A stretch of 64,000 nt of DNA from Nonomuraea helvata. GTDB lineage: Bacteria > Actinomycetota > Actinomycetes > Streptosporangiales > Streptosporangiaceae. The notes under the pieces were generated by a model. The model did not search any database, was not told the origin of the DNA, and saw nothing but the letters and a program-made list of their open reading frames with translations. The position numbers and the translations under genes were made by a program. Of the stretch, positions 8,704 through 25,388 are shown one piece after another. Every line of letters starts with the position of its first letter. The stretch's first letter is position 1. The stretch covers positions 558,001 to 622,000 of the forward strand of contig NZ_BAAAXV010000001.1 in assembly GCF_039535785.1 (NCBI RefSeq), written 5' to 3'.

Positions 8704-9612
8704 ATGGACAAGCTCGGTGTGTGGCTTATCGGGGCACGAGGATCCGTGACGACCACTGCCGGCGTCATGAGGGCGCTGCTCGAGCTGGTCCGCGCACCGG
8801 CGGCGCTGTCGGTGCCTGGAGACACCATGGCGGGGGCCGCCGCCTCGGGGCGGCGTCCGGCACCCGGCCTGGCCCTGGCGTCGGTGCTCATGTACTGGTC
8901 GGGAATGGCGCTCAACGACTGGGCGGACCGTGAGGCGGACGCCGTCGAGCGCCCTGAACGCCCGATCCCGTCAGGCCGGGTCCGCCCGGGCGCCGCGCTC
9001 GGGCTCGCGGCCGCGCTGACCGGAGCGGGCCTGGCCACCGCCGCCGCCGCCGGCGGCCGTCGCGCTCTCACCGTCGCCGGCCTGCTGGCCGGCGCGGTGT
9101 GGGCCTACGACCTGGGACTCAAACGGACGGCGGCGGGACCGGCGTCGATGGCGGCCTGCCGCGTGCTGGACGTGCTCCTGGGCGCCGGCGAGCAGGCCAG
9201 GGCCGCCGTGCCGGCGGCGCTCGCGATAGGCGCGCACACCTACGGGATCAGCGTCCTGGGCCGGGCCGAGGTGACGGGGGCGGCACGCGGGACCGCCGAG
9301 CGCGCGCTCCTGGCCAGCACCGCGGCGGCCGGGCTCGCGGCCTGCTCCTGCCTGCGCAACGATGCCGCCGCCCGGGCCGGAGCATGCGTCCTCATCGCCG
9401 GCTATCTCGCCTCCACCCTCCCGGTCCAGGCCGGCTTACGGGCCCGTCCCGACCCCGAGAACGTCCGGCAGGCCGTCCGCCTGAGCATCCTCGCCCTGAT
9501 CCCGCTCCAGGCCGCGGCGGTGGCCGGTGGCGGGCGGATCGCGACGGCGGGCGCGCTGCTGTGTTCGCTGCCCCTGGGAAGGTGGCTCTCGTCCCGGCTG
9601 GCGACATCGTGA
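8704..9612 (+). CDS. eboC: UbiA-family prenyltransferase (EboC/SCO3242-like) with an inositol-phosphate-synthase head fused in frame
   Basis: 302 aa integral membrane protein. The UbiA aspartate motif NDWADREAD is present at about residues 71-79, with hydrophobic segments throughout. The normal family start would be Met22 (MRALLELVRAPAALSVPGD; ATG 8767), but that ATG has no ribosome site. GGAG lies 5 nt before ATG 8704. Residues 1-20 (LGVWLIGARGSVTTT) look instead like the NAD-binding N-terminus of myo-inositol-1-phosphate synthase. In Streptomyces-type clusters, as I recall, that gene stands directly upstream of this transferase. Inference: an in-frame deletion joined the two. The prenyl acceptor is unknown. 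Confidence 0.8.
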   Translation: MDKLGVWLIGARGSVTTTAGVMRALLELVRAPAALSVPGDTMAGAAASGRRPAPGLALASVLMYWSGMALNDWADREADAVERPERPIPSGRVRPGAALGLAAALTGAGLATAAAAGGRRALTVAGLLAGAVWAYDLGLKRTAAGPASMAACRVLDVLLGAGEQARAAVPAALAIGAHTYGISVLGRAEVTGAARGTAERALLASTAAAGLAACSCLRNDAAARAGACVLIAGYLASTLPVQAGLRARPDPENVRQAVRLSILALIPLQAAAVAGGGRIATAGALLCSLPLGRWLSSRLATS

Positions 9613-10475
9613 AGTGGGCCTACTGCACCAACGGCTTCGCCGGTCACCGGCTTCCCGAGGCACTCGCGGTCCTGGCCGATCTGGGATACACCGGTGCGGC
9701 GATCACGCTCGACCACGGTCATCTCGACCCCCACTCCCCCGGCCTGGCCGCGGAGGTCTCGCGCATCGCCGGGCTCCTCGAACGCCTCGGCCTCGCCGCC
9801 GTCGTCGAGACGGGCGGGCAGTACACCCTCGATCCCCTGCGCAACCACCATCCGACCCTCATCAGCGACGACGCCGAACGCAGGGTGGAGTTCCTGATCA
9901 CCGCGATGCGGGTCGCCGCCGACCTGGGCGCTCCCGTGGTGCATCTGTGGAGCGGGGTCCGGCCCGACGGCATGCCGGAGGCGGAGGCGTACACGCGGCT
10001 GGCCGGCCAGTGCGCGCGGCTGCTCGACCAGGCCGACCAGCTGGGCGTCACGCTGGGATTCGAAACCGAACCCGGGATGCTCGTCGCCGACCTGGACGGG
10101 TTCGAGCGGCTGCGTGCGATACTCGGCGCCCATCCCCGGTTCGGTCTCACCCTCGACATCGGGCACTGCTACTGCGTGGAGCGGGAGGACCTGGAGAGCT
10201 GTGTCCGCCGGGCGCTGCCGTACACCGTGCACGTGCAGATCGAGGACATGCGCCGGGGGGTCCACGAGCACCTGGAATTCGGCGAAGGTGAGATCGACTT
10301 CGCGCCGGTGCTCGCGGCCCTGCACGGCTACCCGGGCCTGGTGGCCGTGGAGCTGTCCGCGCACAGCCATGCGGCTCCGCAGGTCGCCCGCCGCTCGATC
10401 GACTTCCTGAGGAGGGCACATGACGGAGCCGGCACAGGAGTGGCTGGCACAGGCCGTCCGCCAGGTCGAGGCTGA
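9609..10475 (+). CDS. Sugar phosphate isomerase/epimerase-like TIM barrel of the ebo cluster
   Basis: 288 aa from GTG 9609, which overlaps the transferase stop (GTGA). The frame is open further upstream, but only opposite transferase code. Xylose-isomerase-like TIM barrel with likely metal ligands E152/E154 (GFETEPGM), D183 and H186 (TLDIGHCY), H208 (VHVQIED) and E248. It starts VKWAYCTNGF, a motif close to the LSYCTNVHAAED start of EboE two genes downstream, so the two are probably paralogues. The C-terminal 19 codons overlap the EboA gene. Substrate unknown. Confidence 0.8.
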   Translation: MKWAYCTNGFAGHRLPEALAVLADLGYTGAAITLDHGHLDPHSPGLAAEVSRIAGLLERLGLAAVVETGGQYTLDPLRNHHPTLISDDAERRVEFLITAMRVAADLGAPVVHLWSGVRPDGMPEAEAYTRLAGQCARLLDQADQLGVTLGFETEPGMLVADLDGFERLRAILGAHPRFGLTLDIGHCYCVEREDLESCVRRALPYTVHVQIEDMRRGVHEHLEFGEGEIDFAPVLAALHGYPGLVAVELSAHSHAAPQVARRSIDFLRRAHDGAGTGVAGTGRPPGRG

Positions 10476-10926
10476 CCCGTATGCGATCAACCGGCTCTTC
10501 CCGCAGGCCGAACGGCGGGGCGGCCCCGGCGCCCGGCGCGCGCTGCTCGGCGCGCTGCACGGCCACCACGCGGTGATCCGCGGCCTGTACGAGGCGGGCG
10601 ACAGCGGCGAGCGGCTGGCGATCCTGACCGCCCTGCATGAGCTCGGCCTGGACGGGGCGGCGGTCGGGCTGGTGGAGGACGCGCTGCGCACCAATGACGC
10701 GCGGCTGGTCGCCGCGGCCCTCGGCCCGTACGGCTCGGCGTGGCTGGACGACCACTCCTTCCGTCAAGGGGTGCTCAAGTGCGTCTTCATGTCGATCCCG
10801 CTGGCGGCGGTGGCGGGGCTGGACCGCCGCTTCGACGCCGAACTGGCCAGGATGCTGTCGGACTACGCGGCGGAGCTGCGGGCGGCCGGCCGGCCCGTCC
10901 CGCGCGACGTCCTGGAGAGGAGCTGA
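10420..10926 (+). CDS. eboA: EboA-domain protein
   Basis: 168 aa soluble helical protein with GGAGG 6 nt before ATG 10420. It matches the EboA family by context and by conserved stretches such as RALLGALHGHHAVIRGLYE and GSAWLDDHSFRQGVLKCVF. No catalytic motif or signal peptide is visible. It overlaps the isomerase gene by 56 bp and abuts the TatD gene, the order seen in other ebo clusters. The biochemical role is unknown; clusters of this kind are linked to export or traffic of metabolites such as the scytonemin precursor in cyanobacteria. Confidence 0.75.
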   Translation: MTEPAQEWLAQAVRQVEADPYAINRLFPQAERRGGPGARRALLGALHGHHAVIRGLYEAGDSGERLAILTALHELGLDGAAVGLVEDALRTNDARLVAAALGPYGSAWLDDHSFRQGVLKCVFMSIPLAAVAGLDRRFDAELARMLSDYAAELRAAGRPVPRDVLERS

Positions 10927-11772
10927 ATGCGCATCTTCGACCCCCACGTCCACATGACCTCCCGGACCACCGACGACTACCAGCGCATGCACGCCGTGGG
11001 GGTTCGGGCCGTCGTCGAACCCGCCTTCTGGCTGGGGCAGCCCCGTACCAACGTGGGCAGCTTCCTCGACTACTTCGACGCGCTGCTCGGCTGGGAGCCG
11101 TACCGCGCCGCCCAGTACGGCATCCACCACCACTGCGCACTCGCGCTCAACCCGAAGGAGGCGAACGATCCGCGGTGCGCGGGGGTGCTGGCCGAGTTGC
11201 CGCGATACCTGCTGAAGGACTCCGTCGTCGCGGTCGGCGAGGTCGGATACGACTCGATGACGGCAGAGGAGGAACGGGCCTTCGAGGCCCAGCTCGCCCT
11301 GGCACAGGAGAATGATCTTCCGGTGCTCGTGCACACTCCGCATCGGGACAAGGCCGCGGGCACCCGCCGGAGCCTCCACGTGGTACGGGACGCCGGGATA
11401 CCCCCCGAACGGGTGCTCATCGACCACCTCAACGAGATGACCGTCGGCATGGTCGTGGACTCGGGCTGCTGGATGGGATTTTCGATCTACCCCGACACCA
11501 AGATGGACCCGGGCCGGATGGTGGCCCTGCTCAAGGAGTACGGCACGGACAGGATGCTGGTGAACTCGGCCGCCGACTGGGGACGGAGCGACCCGCTCAA
11601 GACACGTGAGGTGGCCGACGTCATGCTCGCGGCCGGCTTCGGCGAGGACGACGTGGACCGGGTGCTGTGGCGCAACCCGGTCGACTTCTACGGGCAGAGC
11701 GGCCGGCTTGACCTCGGGACCGGCTCGGAAGCCGGCCCTGACTACGCCGGCAACACGATCAGGCGGGGCTGA
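10927..11772 (+). CDS. eboB: TatD-family metal-dependent hydrolase (EboB)
   Basis: 281 aa amidohydrolase-fold protein. The metal sites of the TatD family can be followed: H7 and H9 (FDPHVHM), the bridging Glu in VAVGEVGYD, His in VLVHTPHRD, His in VLIDHLNE, and Asp in NSAADWG. The ATG follows the EboA stop with no gap, and GAGAGGAG stands just upstream. It is expected to be a cytoplasmic phosphoesterase, nuclease or deacylase; the cluster role is untested. Confidence 0.82.
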   Translation: MRIFDPHVHMTSRTTDDYQRMHAVGVRAVVEPAFWLGQPRTNVGSFLDYFDALLGWEPYRAAQYGIHHHCALALNPKEANDPRCAGVLAELPRYLLKDSVVAVGEVGYDSMTAEEERAFEAQLALAQENDLPVLVHTPHRDKAAGTRRSLHVVRDAGIPPERVLIDHLNEMTVGMVVDSGCWMGFSIYPDTKMDPGRMVALLKEYGTDRMLVNSAADWGRSDPLKTREVADVMLAAGFGEDDVDRVLWRNPVDFYGQSGRLDLGTGSEAGPDYAGNTIRRG

Positions 11773-11774
11773 CC

Positions 11775-12887
11775 ATGCGGCTGCGCCGTCCGGGCGGCTC
11801 AACCGTGCACCTGTCCTACTGCACCAACGTCCACGCCGCCGAGGATCTCCCCGGCATCCACGCTCAGCTGTCCGGCGTCGCCGCGCGGGTCAGGCGCCTG
11901 CTCGGCGTCGAACGGCTCGGGCTCGGGCTCTGGCTGTCCCAGCACGCCGCCGCGGACCTCCTTGCCCGACCCGGGGAGCTCGCCGCGCTGCGCGAGCGGC
12001 TGACCGCGCTCGGGCTGGAGGTCGTGACCCTCAACGGGTTCCCCTACCGCGGCTTCCAGAACGAGATCGTGAAGTACCGCGTCTACACCCCTGACTGGGC
12101 CGACGCGGAGCGGCTGCGCCACACGCTCGGGCTCGCCGAGATCCTGGCCGCGCTGCTGCCGGACGACGTCACCGAGGGCACGATCTCGACCCTCCCTCTC
12201 GCCTGGCGGACCGGGTGGACGAAACAGAAAGCGGCGGCGGTCATGGCCCATCTCGACGCGGTCACCCAGGGCCTGCGCGCGCTGACCGGCCGTACCGGCA
12301 AGAAGATCCGGCTGGGCTTCGAGCCGGAGCCCGGCTGCGTCGTCGAGACGACGTCCCAGGCGAGCGCCCTGCTGAGCGACGTGGATCACGAGTACCTCGG
12401 CCTCTGCCTGGACGCCTGCCACATGGCCGTGGGTTTCGAGGAACCCGGCGCGGGCGCCGGCAGCGGGCTGCCGATCGTGAAGCTCCAGGCGTCGTGCGCC
12501 CTGGTGGCCCCGCCGGGGGCACAGCGGGCGCTGGCCGCGTTCGACGAGGCCCGTTTCCTCCACCAGACGCGCTCCGCCACCGGATACGCCGACGACCTGG
12601 GCGAGGCCCTGGCCGGCGGCCTGCCCGCGGACGAGAGCTGGCGCGTGCACTTCCATGTCCCGCTGCACGACGTGCCGCCCCCTCCGCTCGCCAGCAGCGC
12701 CCCCTTCCTGCGTGACCTGCTGGACGCGCTCCTCGGCGGAGAACCTCCGCTGACCAGGCATGTCGAGGTGGAGACCTACACGTGGAACGTGCTTCCCGGC
12801 GCGCCGGCCGACATCGCGGAAGGCATCGCCGCCGAGCTCGACTGGATGCGGGGGCAGCTCGCCGCCCTCGGGCTTAAGGAGACGTGA
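11775..12887 (+). CDS. eboE: EboE-like metabolite traffic protein (TIM barrel)
   Basis: 370 aa. It starts with the family motif LSYCTNVHAAEDLPGI and carries xylose-isomerase-like metal-site motifs (LGFEPEPGC, LGLCLDACHMAVGFE, HFHVPLH, HVEVETYTW). No signal peptide. The start lies 2 nt after the TatD stop and the end overlaps the next ATG by one base. The length is typical of EboE. Function is not established beyond the genetic link with Ebo traffic clusters. Confidence 0.8.
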   Translation: MRLRRPGGSTVHLSYCTNVHAAEDLPGIHAQLSGVAARVRRLLGVERLGLGLWLSQHAAADLLARPGELAALRERLTALGLEVVTLNGFPYRGFQNEIVKYRVYTPDWADAERLRHTLGLAEILAALLPDDVTEGTISTLPLAWRTGWTKQKAAAVMAHLDAVTQGLRALTGRTGKKIRLGFEPEPGCVVETTSQASALLSDVDHEYLGLCLDACHMAVGFEEPGAGAGSGLPIVKLQASCALVAPPGAQRALAAFDEARFLHQTRSATGYADDLGEALAGGLPADESWRVHFHVPLHDVPPPPLASSAPFLRDLLDALLGGEPPLTRHVEVETYTWNVLPGAPADIAEGIAAELDWMRGQLAALGLKET

Positions 12888-14218
12888 TGGCACCGCTGAT
12901 CGTGATCAATGTCGTCGGGCTCACCCCGCGCCTGCTCGCGCACATGCCGAACGTGGCGAAGGCGGGCGCGGCCGCCGCGCTGCGGCCCGTGCTCCCGGCC
13001 GTCACCTGCTCGATGCAGGCCACCCTGCTGACCGGTTCGATGCCCCGCGACCACGGCATCGTCGGCAACGGGTGGTACTTCCGGGATCTCGGCGAGGTGC
13101 TGCTGTGGCGTCAGCACAACGCGCTCATCCAGGCGGAGCAGCTGTGGACCGCCGCGCCCGGCCTGCGTACCGCCAACGTCTGCTGGTGGTATGCGATGGG
13201 CGCGCCGACCGACCTGCTCGTCACCCCGCGCCCCGTCTACCACGCCGACGGCCGCAAGTCGCCCGACTGCTACACCCGCCCGCCCTCGCTCCACGACGAC
13301 CTCGAGGCCGCGCTGGGGCCGTTCCCCCTGTTCACCTACTGGGGCCCCAACGCGGGGATCGCCTCCTCCGAATGGATCATCGCCGCGGCCCGCCGCATCC
13401 TGACCCGCGAACGGCCGGATCTGCTGCTGGTCTACGTGCCTCACCTCGACTACGACCTCCAGCGGTACGGCCCCGCCGGTCCCGAGGCGATCGCGGCGGC
13501 CCGCGCCGTCGACGCCGCGCTGGCTCCGCTCCTGGCCGAGGAGGCCGAGGTGGTCGTGCTCTCGGAATACGGCATCACCCCGGCGTCCCGCCCGGTGGAC
13601 ATCAACCGGGCCCTGCGCACCGCTGGTCTCCTGGAGGTCCACACCCAGGCCGGGATGGAGTACCTCGACCCGTGGACGTCCCGGGCCTTCGCCGTCGCCG
13701 ACCACCAGGTGGCCCACGTGTACGTGCGTGACCCCGCCGACCTCGACCGCACCCGCGCCGTCATCGCCGAACTGGCCGGCGTGGACGAGGTGCTCGACCA
13801 GGCGGGGAAGGCGAAGTACGGGCTCGACCACGAACGCGCCGGCGAGCTCGTCGCGGTGGCCGAGCCCGACGCCTGGTTCACCTACTACTACTGGCTCTCC
13901 GACGACCGCGCACCGGATTTCGCCAGGCTCGTGGACATCCACCGCAAACCCGGCTACGACCCCGCCGAGCTGTTCATGGACCCGAGCGATCCGTTCGTGA
14001 AGCTCCGCGCGGCGGCGGCGCTGGCCAGGAAGAAGCTGGGCTTCCGCTACACGATGCGGGTGGTGCCGCTCGACCCGGCGCCGGTGCGGGGCAGTCACGG
14101 CCGGCTGCCCGACGACCCCGACGACGGCCCGCTGATCATCGGCCCCTTCGACCGTGACTCCTACGAGGCGACCGAGGTCAAGGAGCTCCTGGCGGGCCTG
14201 GCCCGGCGGAGCCGCTGA
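12887..14218 (+). CDS. eboF: Alkaline phosphatase-superfamily nucleotide pyrophosphatase/phosphodiesterase-like protein (EboF)
   Basis: 443 aa. ATG 12887 is chosen because AAGGAG lies 5 nt upstream; a GTG at 12884 would be too close to it. The alkaline phosphatase fold is indicated by LPAVTCSMQATLLTGSMP, which contains the catalytic Thr, GNGWYFRD, and the metal motif YVPHLDYDLQRYG. No obvious signal peptide. It is the last gene of the ebo cluster and overlaps EboE by 1 bp. Probably hydrolyses a phosphate ester or diester of the trafficked metabolite (inference). Confidence 0.8.
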   Translation: MAPLIVINVVGLTPRLLAHMPNVAKAGAAAALRPVLPAVTCSMQATLLTGSMPRDHGIVGNGWYFRDLGEVLLWRQHNALIQAEQLWTAAPGLRTANVCWWYAMGAPTDLLVTPRPVYHADGRKSPDCYTRPPSLHDDLEAALGPFPLFTYWGPNAGIASSEWIIAAARRILTRERPDLLLVYVPHLDYDLQRYGPAGPEAIAAARAVDAALAPLLAEEAEVVVLSEYGITPASRPVDINRALRTAGLLEVHTQAGMEYLDPWTSRAFAVADHQVAHVYVRDPADLDRTRAVIAELAGVDEVLDQAGKAKYGLDHERAGELVAVAEPDAWFTYYYWLSDDRAPDFARLVDIHRKPGYDPAELFMDPSDPFVKLRAAAALARKKLGFRYTMRVVPLDPAPVRGSHGRLPDDPDDGPLIIGPFDRDSYEATEVKELLAGLARRSR

Positions 14219-14274
14219 CTCCGCACCTCGAAAATGCCTGGTTGGGCCGGTGCGGCTGCTGATCTAATACGCGC

Positions 14275-15234
14275 ATGGAGATCTCGCTGAAGGCCGAGGC
14301 GGCCGGCGTCGCCGATCCGTGGCCCCGCTACTTCGCGGACCGCGGACACCCAGGGGCCCGCCGTATCGGCGCGGGTGTCGAGGGCGTCGTCTACGGGCTG
14401 GGCGACGGCCAGGTCGCCAAGGTGTGGACCGGCCGGCCTCCGACCGAGCTCACCCGCCAGGTTTATGCGGACGTCGCACAACACCGGCTGCCGTTCGCCA
14501 CCCCGGAGATCTTCCAGGTCCAGGAGCACGAGGGTGTCGTGGTGACGTACGAGCGCGAGCTGCCGGGCGTCCCCATGCGGGGCGACTCCGCGCACGAGAA
14601 GCAGGAGCGCGAGCTGCCCGCTCATCATGGGGACGCACTGCTCGCCGTCCTGCGTGGCCTCGCCTCGGTGCCGGGCACGGACGCCATGCGTCAGCTGACC
14701 GTCCAGGGCGATGACCGTCCGCTGTGGCAGGGGCACAACCGCTTCCAGGACGCCCTCGCGGCCCTGGTCGTTCGAGCCGCGACCCGGCACGGCTCCGCGC
14801 TGGCCGTGCATGTGCCGGACTTCAGCGCGGGGGTCGAGCGCACGCTGGACACCCTGCGGTCGCTTCCCGATGCTCCGGTCACGGCGATCCACGGTGACCT
14901 CGTGCCGCCCAACATCCACATCGACGACGCCGGCCGGCCCGTCGCCGTGCTCGACTTCGGCTTCTACACGACCGCGGGTGATCCGGCCTTCGAGGCGGCC
15001 GTCACCGCGGCCGTCTGGGACATGTACGGCCCGTACGCCGGGGAGCACACCGCGGAGCTCACCCGGCTCTTCGCCCGAGAACTCGGCCACGCGCCCGCCG
15101 CCCTCACCGCCTACCAGGCCGTATATGCCCTCACGACGTACGACCTGTTCGGCATGGGCGAGAGCGACGGGCACTTCCGGTGGTGCGCCGAACGGTTGCG
15201 CCGCAACCTCGTGTTCAGCGCCCAGGCGCCGTGA
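14275..15234 (+). CDS. Aminoglycoside phosphotransferase-family kinase
   Basis: 319 aa with the APH/choline-kinase fold. A glycine-rich loop (GAGVEGVVYGLGDGQVAKVW) comes first, then the catalytic loop HGDLVPPNIHIDD (Asp base, Asn ligand) and the DFG-like metal motif VLDFGFYTTAGDP. The gene starts 56 nt after the ebo cluster on the same strand with no clear promoter seen, so read-through is possible. Many relatives phosphorylate small metabolites rather than antibiotics; the substrate here is unknown. Confidence 0.8.
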   Translation: MEISLKAEAAGVADPWPRYFADRGHPGARRIGAGVEGVVYGLGDGQVAKVWTGRPPTELTRQVYADVAQHRLPFATPEIFQVQEHEGVVVTYERELPGVPMRGDSAHEKQERELPAHHGDALLAVLRGLASVPGTDAMRQLTVQGDDRPLWQGHNRFQDALAALVVRAATRHGSALAVHVPDFSAGVERTLDTLRSLPDAPVTAIHGDLVPPNIHIDDAGRPVAVLDFGFYTTAGDPAFEAAVTAAVWDMYGPYAGEHTAELTRLFARELGHAPAALTAYQAVYALTTYDLFGMGESDGHFRWCAERLRRNLVFSAQAP

Positions 15235-15238
15235 CCGC

Positions 15239-15267
15239 GGCCACCCGTTGATCGCTGTCAGGTGGCC
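15239..15267. terminator. Inverted repeat between convergent genes
   Basis: GGCCACC (15239-15245) and GGTGGCC (15261-15267) form a 7-bp stem with a 15-nt loop in the 33-nt gap between the kinase stop and the ThuA-DUF1080 stop. It could end both transcripts. Confidence 0.45.
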
Positions 15268-22532
<7,265 letters not shown>

Positions 22533-22702
22533 TTAGCCGTTTTGCGCTATTCACCAGCGGTGATTAAGAAAGCTCTGGATGCTCTCGCCGATCGCTCTCC
22601 AATGAACCGTTCATATGTGTCGTACTAATCGACACGACGCCCGAGCCTGGGAGGGCACCCTCATCAGTCATACTTTGCAGGGAACGGCGAGGAGGAAGCA
22701 CG

Positions 22703-23440
22703 GTGACCGACACCCCGCGAGAGAGCGGATACCGGCCGGGCTACGAGGTGGCCGCCGAGCAGGTACTGGAGTACATCGTCCGGCTCGGCCTGCGTCCGGG
22801 CGACCGCATGCCGACGGAGATCGAGCTGGCCCGGCAGCTGGGCACCAGCCGCACCGTCGTCCGCGAGGCGGTGAAGATACTCTCCGCACTCGGCCGGGTG
22901 CGCGCCCAGAAGGGCCGGGGCCTGTACGTGGCCGACGACGAGGGCATGTTCGGCACCGGGCGCTGGGCCTCCTTCTTCCTTCCCACCGACCTTGACCACG
23001 TCTTCATGCTGTTCGAGTTCCGCCGGGCGCAGGAGATGGAGACCAGCCGGCTGGCCGCCCGCCGCGCCACCCCTGCGGAGCTGAAGGCCATCGAGGAGGC
23101 GGCCGGCCTGTGCCGCCACGGCTTCGAGACGGGGCAGGAAGACCTGTTCAACAAGGGCGACGACACCTTTCACACCGCCATCGCCACGGCCTCGCACAAC
23201 ATGTTCCTCCAGGTGACGGTGCGGGAGGCCCGCAGGCTGCAGGCGCAGTCCAACCTCATCGGGCTGCGCGGCTCGGTGGGCGGGCACGCCGCCAAGGCCG
23301 TCGAGGAGCACGACGCCATCTACCAGGCCATCCGCGCAGGCGACCCGGAAGCGGCCGCCCAGGCCGCGGCCACGCACATCGACAACACCCTCGACGACTA
23401 CCGGAGGGAGATCCAGCAGCGCCTCTTCTCGTCGCAGTGA
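22703..23440 (+). CDS. FadR-subfamily GntR transcriptional regulator
   Basis: 245 aa from GTG 22703 with GGAGGAAG 6 nt upstream. N-terminal winged helix (about 12-78; GDRMPTEIELARQLGTSRT, VVREAVKILSALGRV) followed by an all-helical FCD effector domain (about 100-235) whose metal-site residues are suggested by GDDTFHTAIATASHN and the later EEHDAIYQAIRAGD. Divergent from the beta-helix/dehydrogenase/ThuA genes. The palindrome TAAGC-N2-GCTTA occurs in the shared intergene and at three other promoters in the window, so this protein is the best guess for their regulator (inference). Confidence 0.88.
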   Translation: MTDTPRESGYRPGYEVAAEQVLEYIVRLGLRPGDRMPTEIELARQLGTSRTVVREAVKILSALGRVRAQKGRGLYVADDEGMFGTGRWASFFLPTDLDHVFMLFEFRRAQEMETSRLAARRATPAELKAIEEAAGLCRHGFETGQEDLFNKGDDTFHTAIATASHNMFLQVTVREARRLQAQSNLIGLRGSVGGHAAKAVEEHDAIYQAIRAGDPEAAAQAAATHIDNTLDDYRREIQQRLFSSQ

Positions 23441-23448
23441 TCCGCCTT

Positions 23449-23462
23449 GCGAACCGGTTCGC
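23449..23462. promoter_or_regulatory. Palindrome GCGAACCGGTTCGC
   Basis: Perfect 14-bp inverted repeat just after the GntR gene stop. A variant of the CGAAYCGRTTCG word family, lying upstream of the GH54 gene. Confidence 0.45.
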
Positions 23463-23503
23463 TCAACAGGGAACCGACGGGCTTGATCAGCCGAGCCGGG
23501 GCG

Positions 23504-23518
23504 GATGAACGTTTCATC
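23504..23518. promoter_or_regulatory. Inverted repeat GATGAACGTTTCATC
   Basis: Near-perfect palindrome 75 bp before the -35 box of the GH54 promoter. Its reverse complement, GATGAAACGTTCATC, occurs at 44394 upstream of the GH29 gene. Confidence 0.5.
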
Positions 23519-23592
23519 GAGCCGGACCACGAGCACCGCCGATGAGTGCCGCCGGGCAGGACTTCCGGCAGGCCGCCGGAGAGGGCGGAGCC

Positions 23593-23620
23593 TTGACAGG
23601 CGGTCCGCCCGTCGTATGTG
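23593..23620 (+). promoter_or_regulatory. Promoter of the GH54 gene
   Basis: TTGACA (23593-23598), 16 nt, TATGTG (23615-23620). The block CCTTGACAGG ... TATGTGCTTCGCT closely matches the esterase promoter at 31715-31750 (CCTTGACAGG ... TATTTGCTCCGCT). Confidence 0.6.
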
Positions 23621-23656
23621 CTTCGCTCTACACCGCTGTCTCCCCTCCTCAGTTGA

Positions 23657-25279
<1,623 letters not shown>

Positions 25280-25314
25280 CCCGGCCCCAGGACAGACCCT
25301 CGGCAATCCGGACA

Positions 25315-25355
25315 CCGGCCACCTACTCCGCCCAGCAGGGGGAGGCGGTGGCCGG
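25315..25355. terminator. Bidirectional terminator-like inverted repeat
   Basis: CCGGCCACC (25315-25323) pairs with GGTGGCCGG (25347-25355). It sits in the 109-nt gap between the convergent GH54 and GH43 genes. Confidence 0.55.
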
Positions 25356-25388
25356 CATGCGGAGAAGACGGCGCCTGACCGTGCATGA

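Noticed and set aside
8670..8933. Alternative start at 8670 for a short ORF before the prenyltransferase
   Set aside because: Different frame, no domain, overlaps the transferase gene, which has the better ribosome site.
14275..15234. Antibiotic resistance call for the APH-family gene
   Set aside because: The fold is that of aminoglycoside phosphotransferases, but no resistance-specific feature or context is visible; many members are metabolic kinases.
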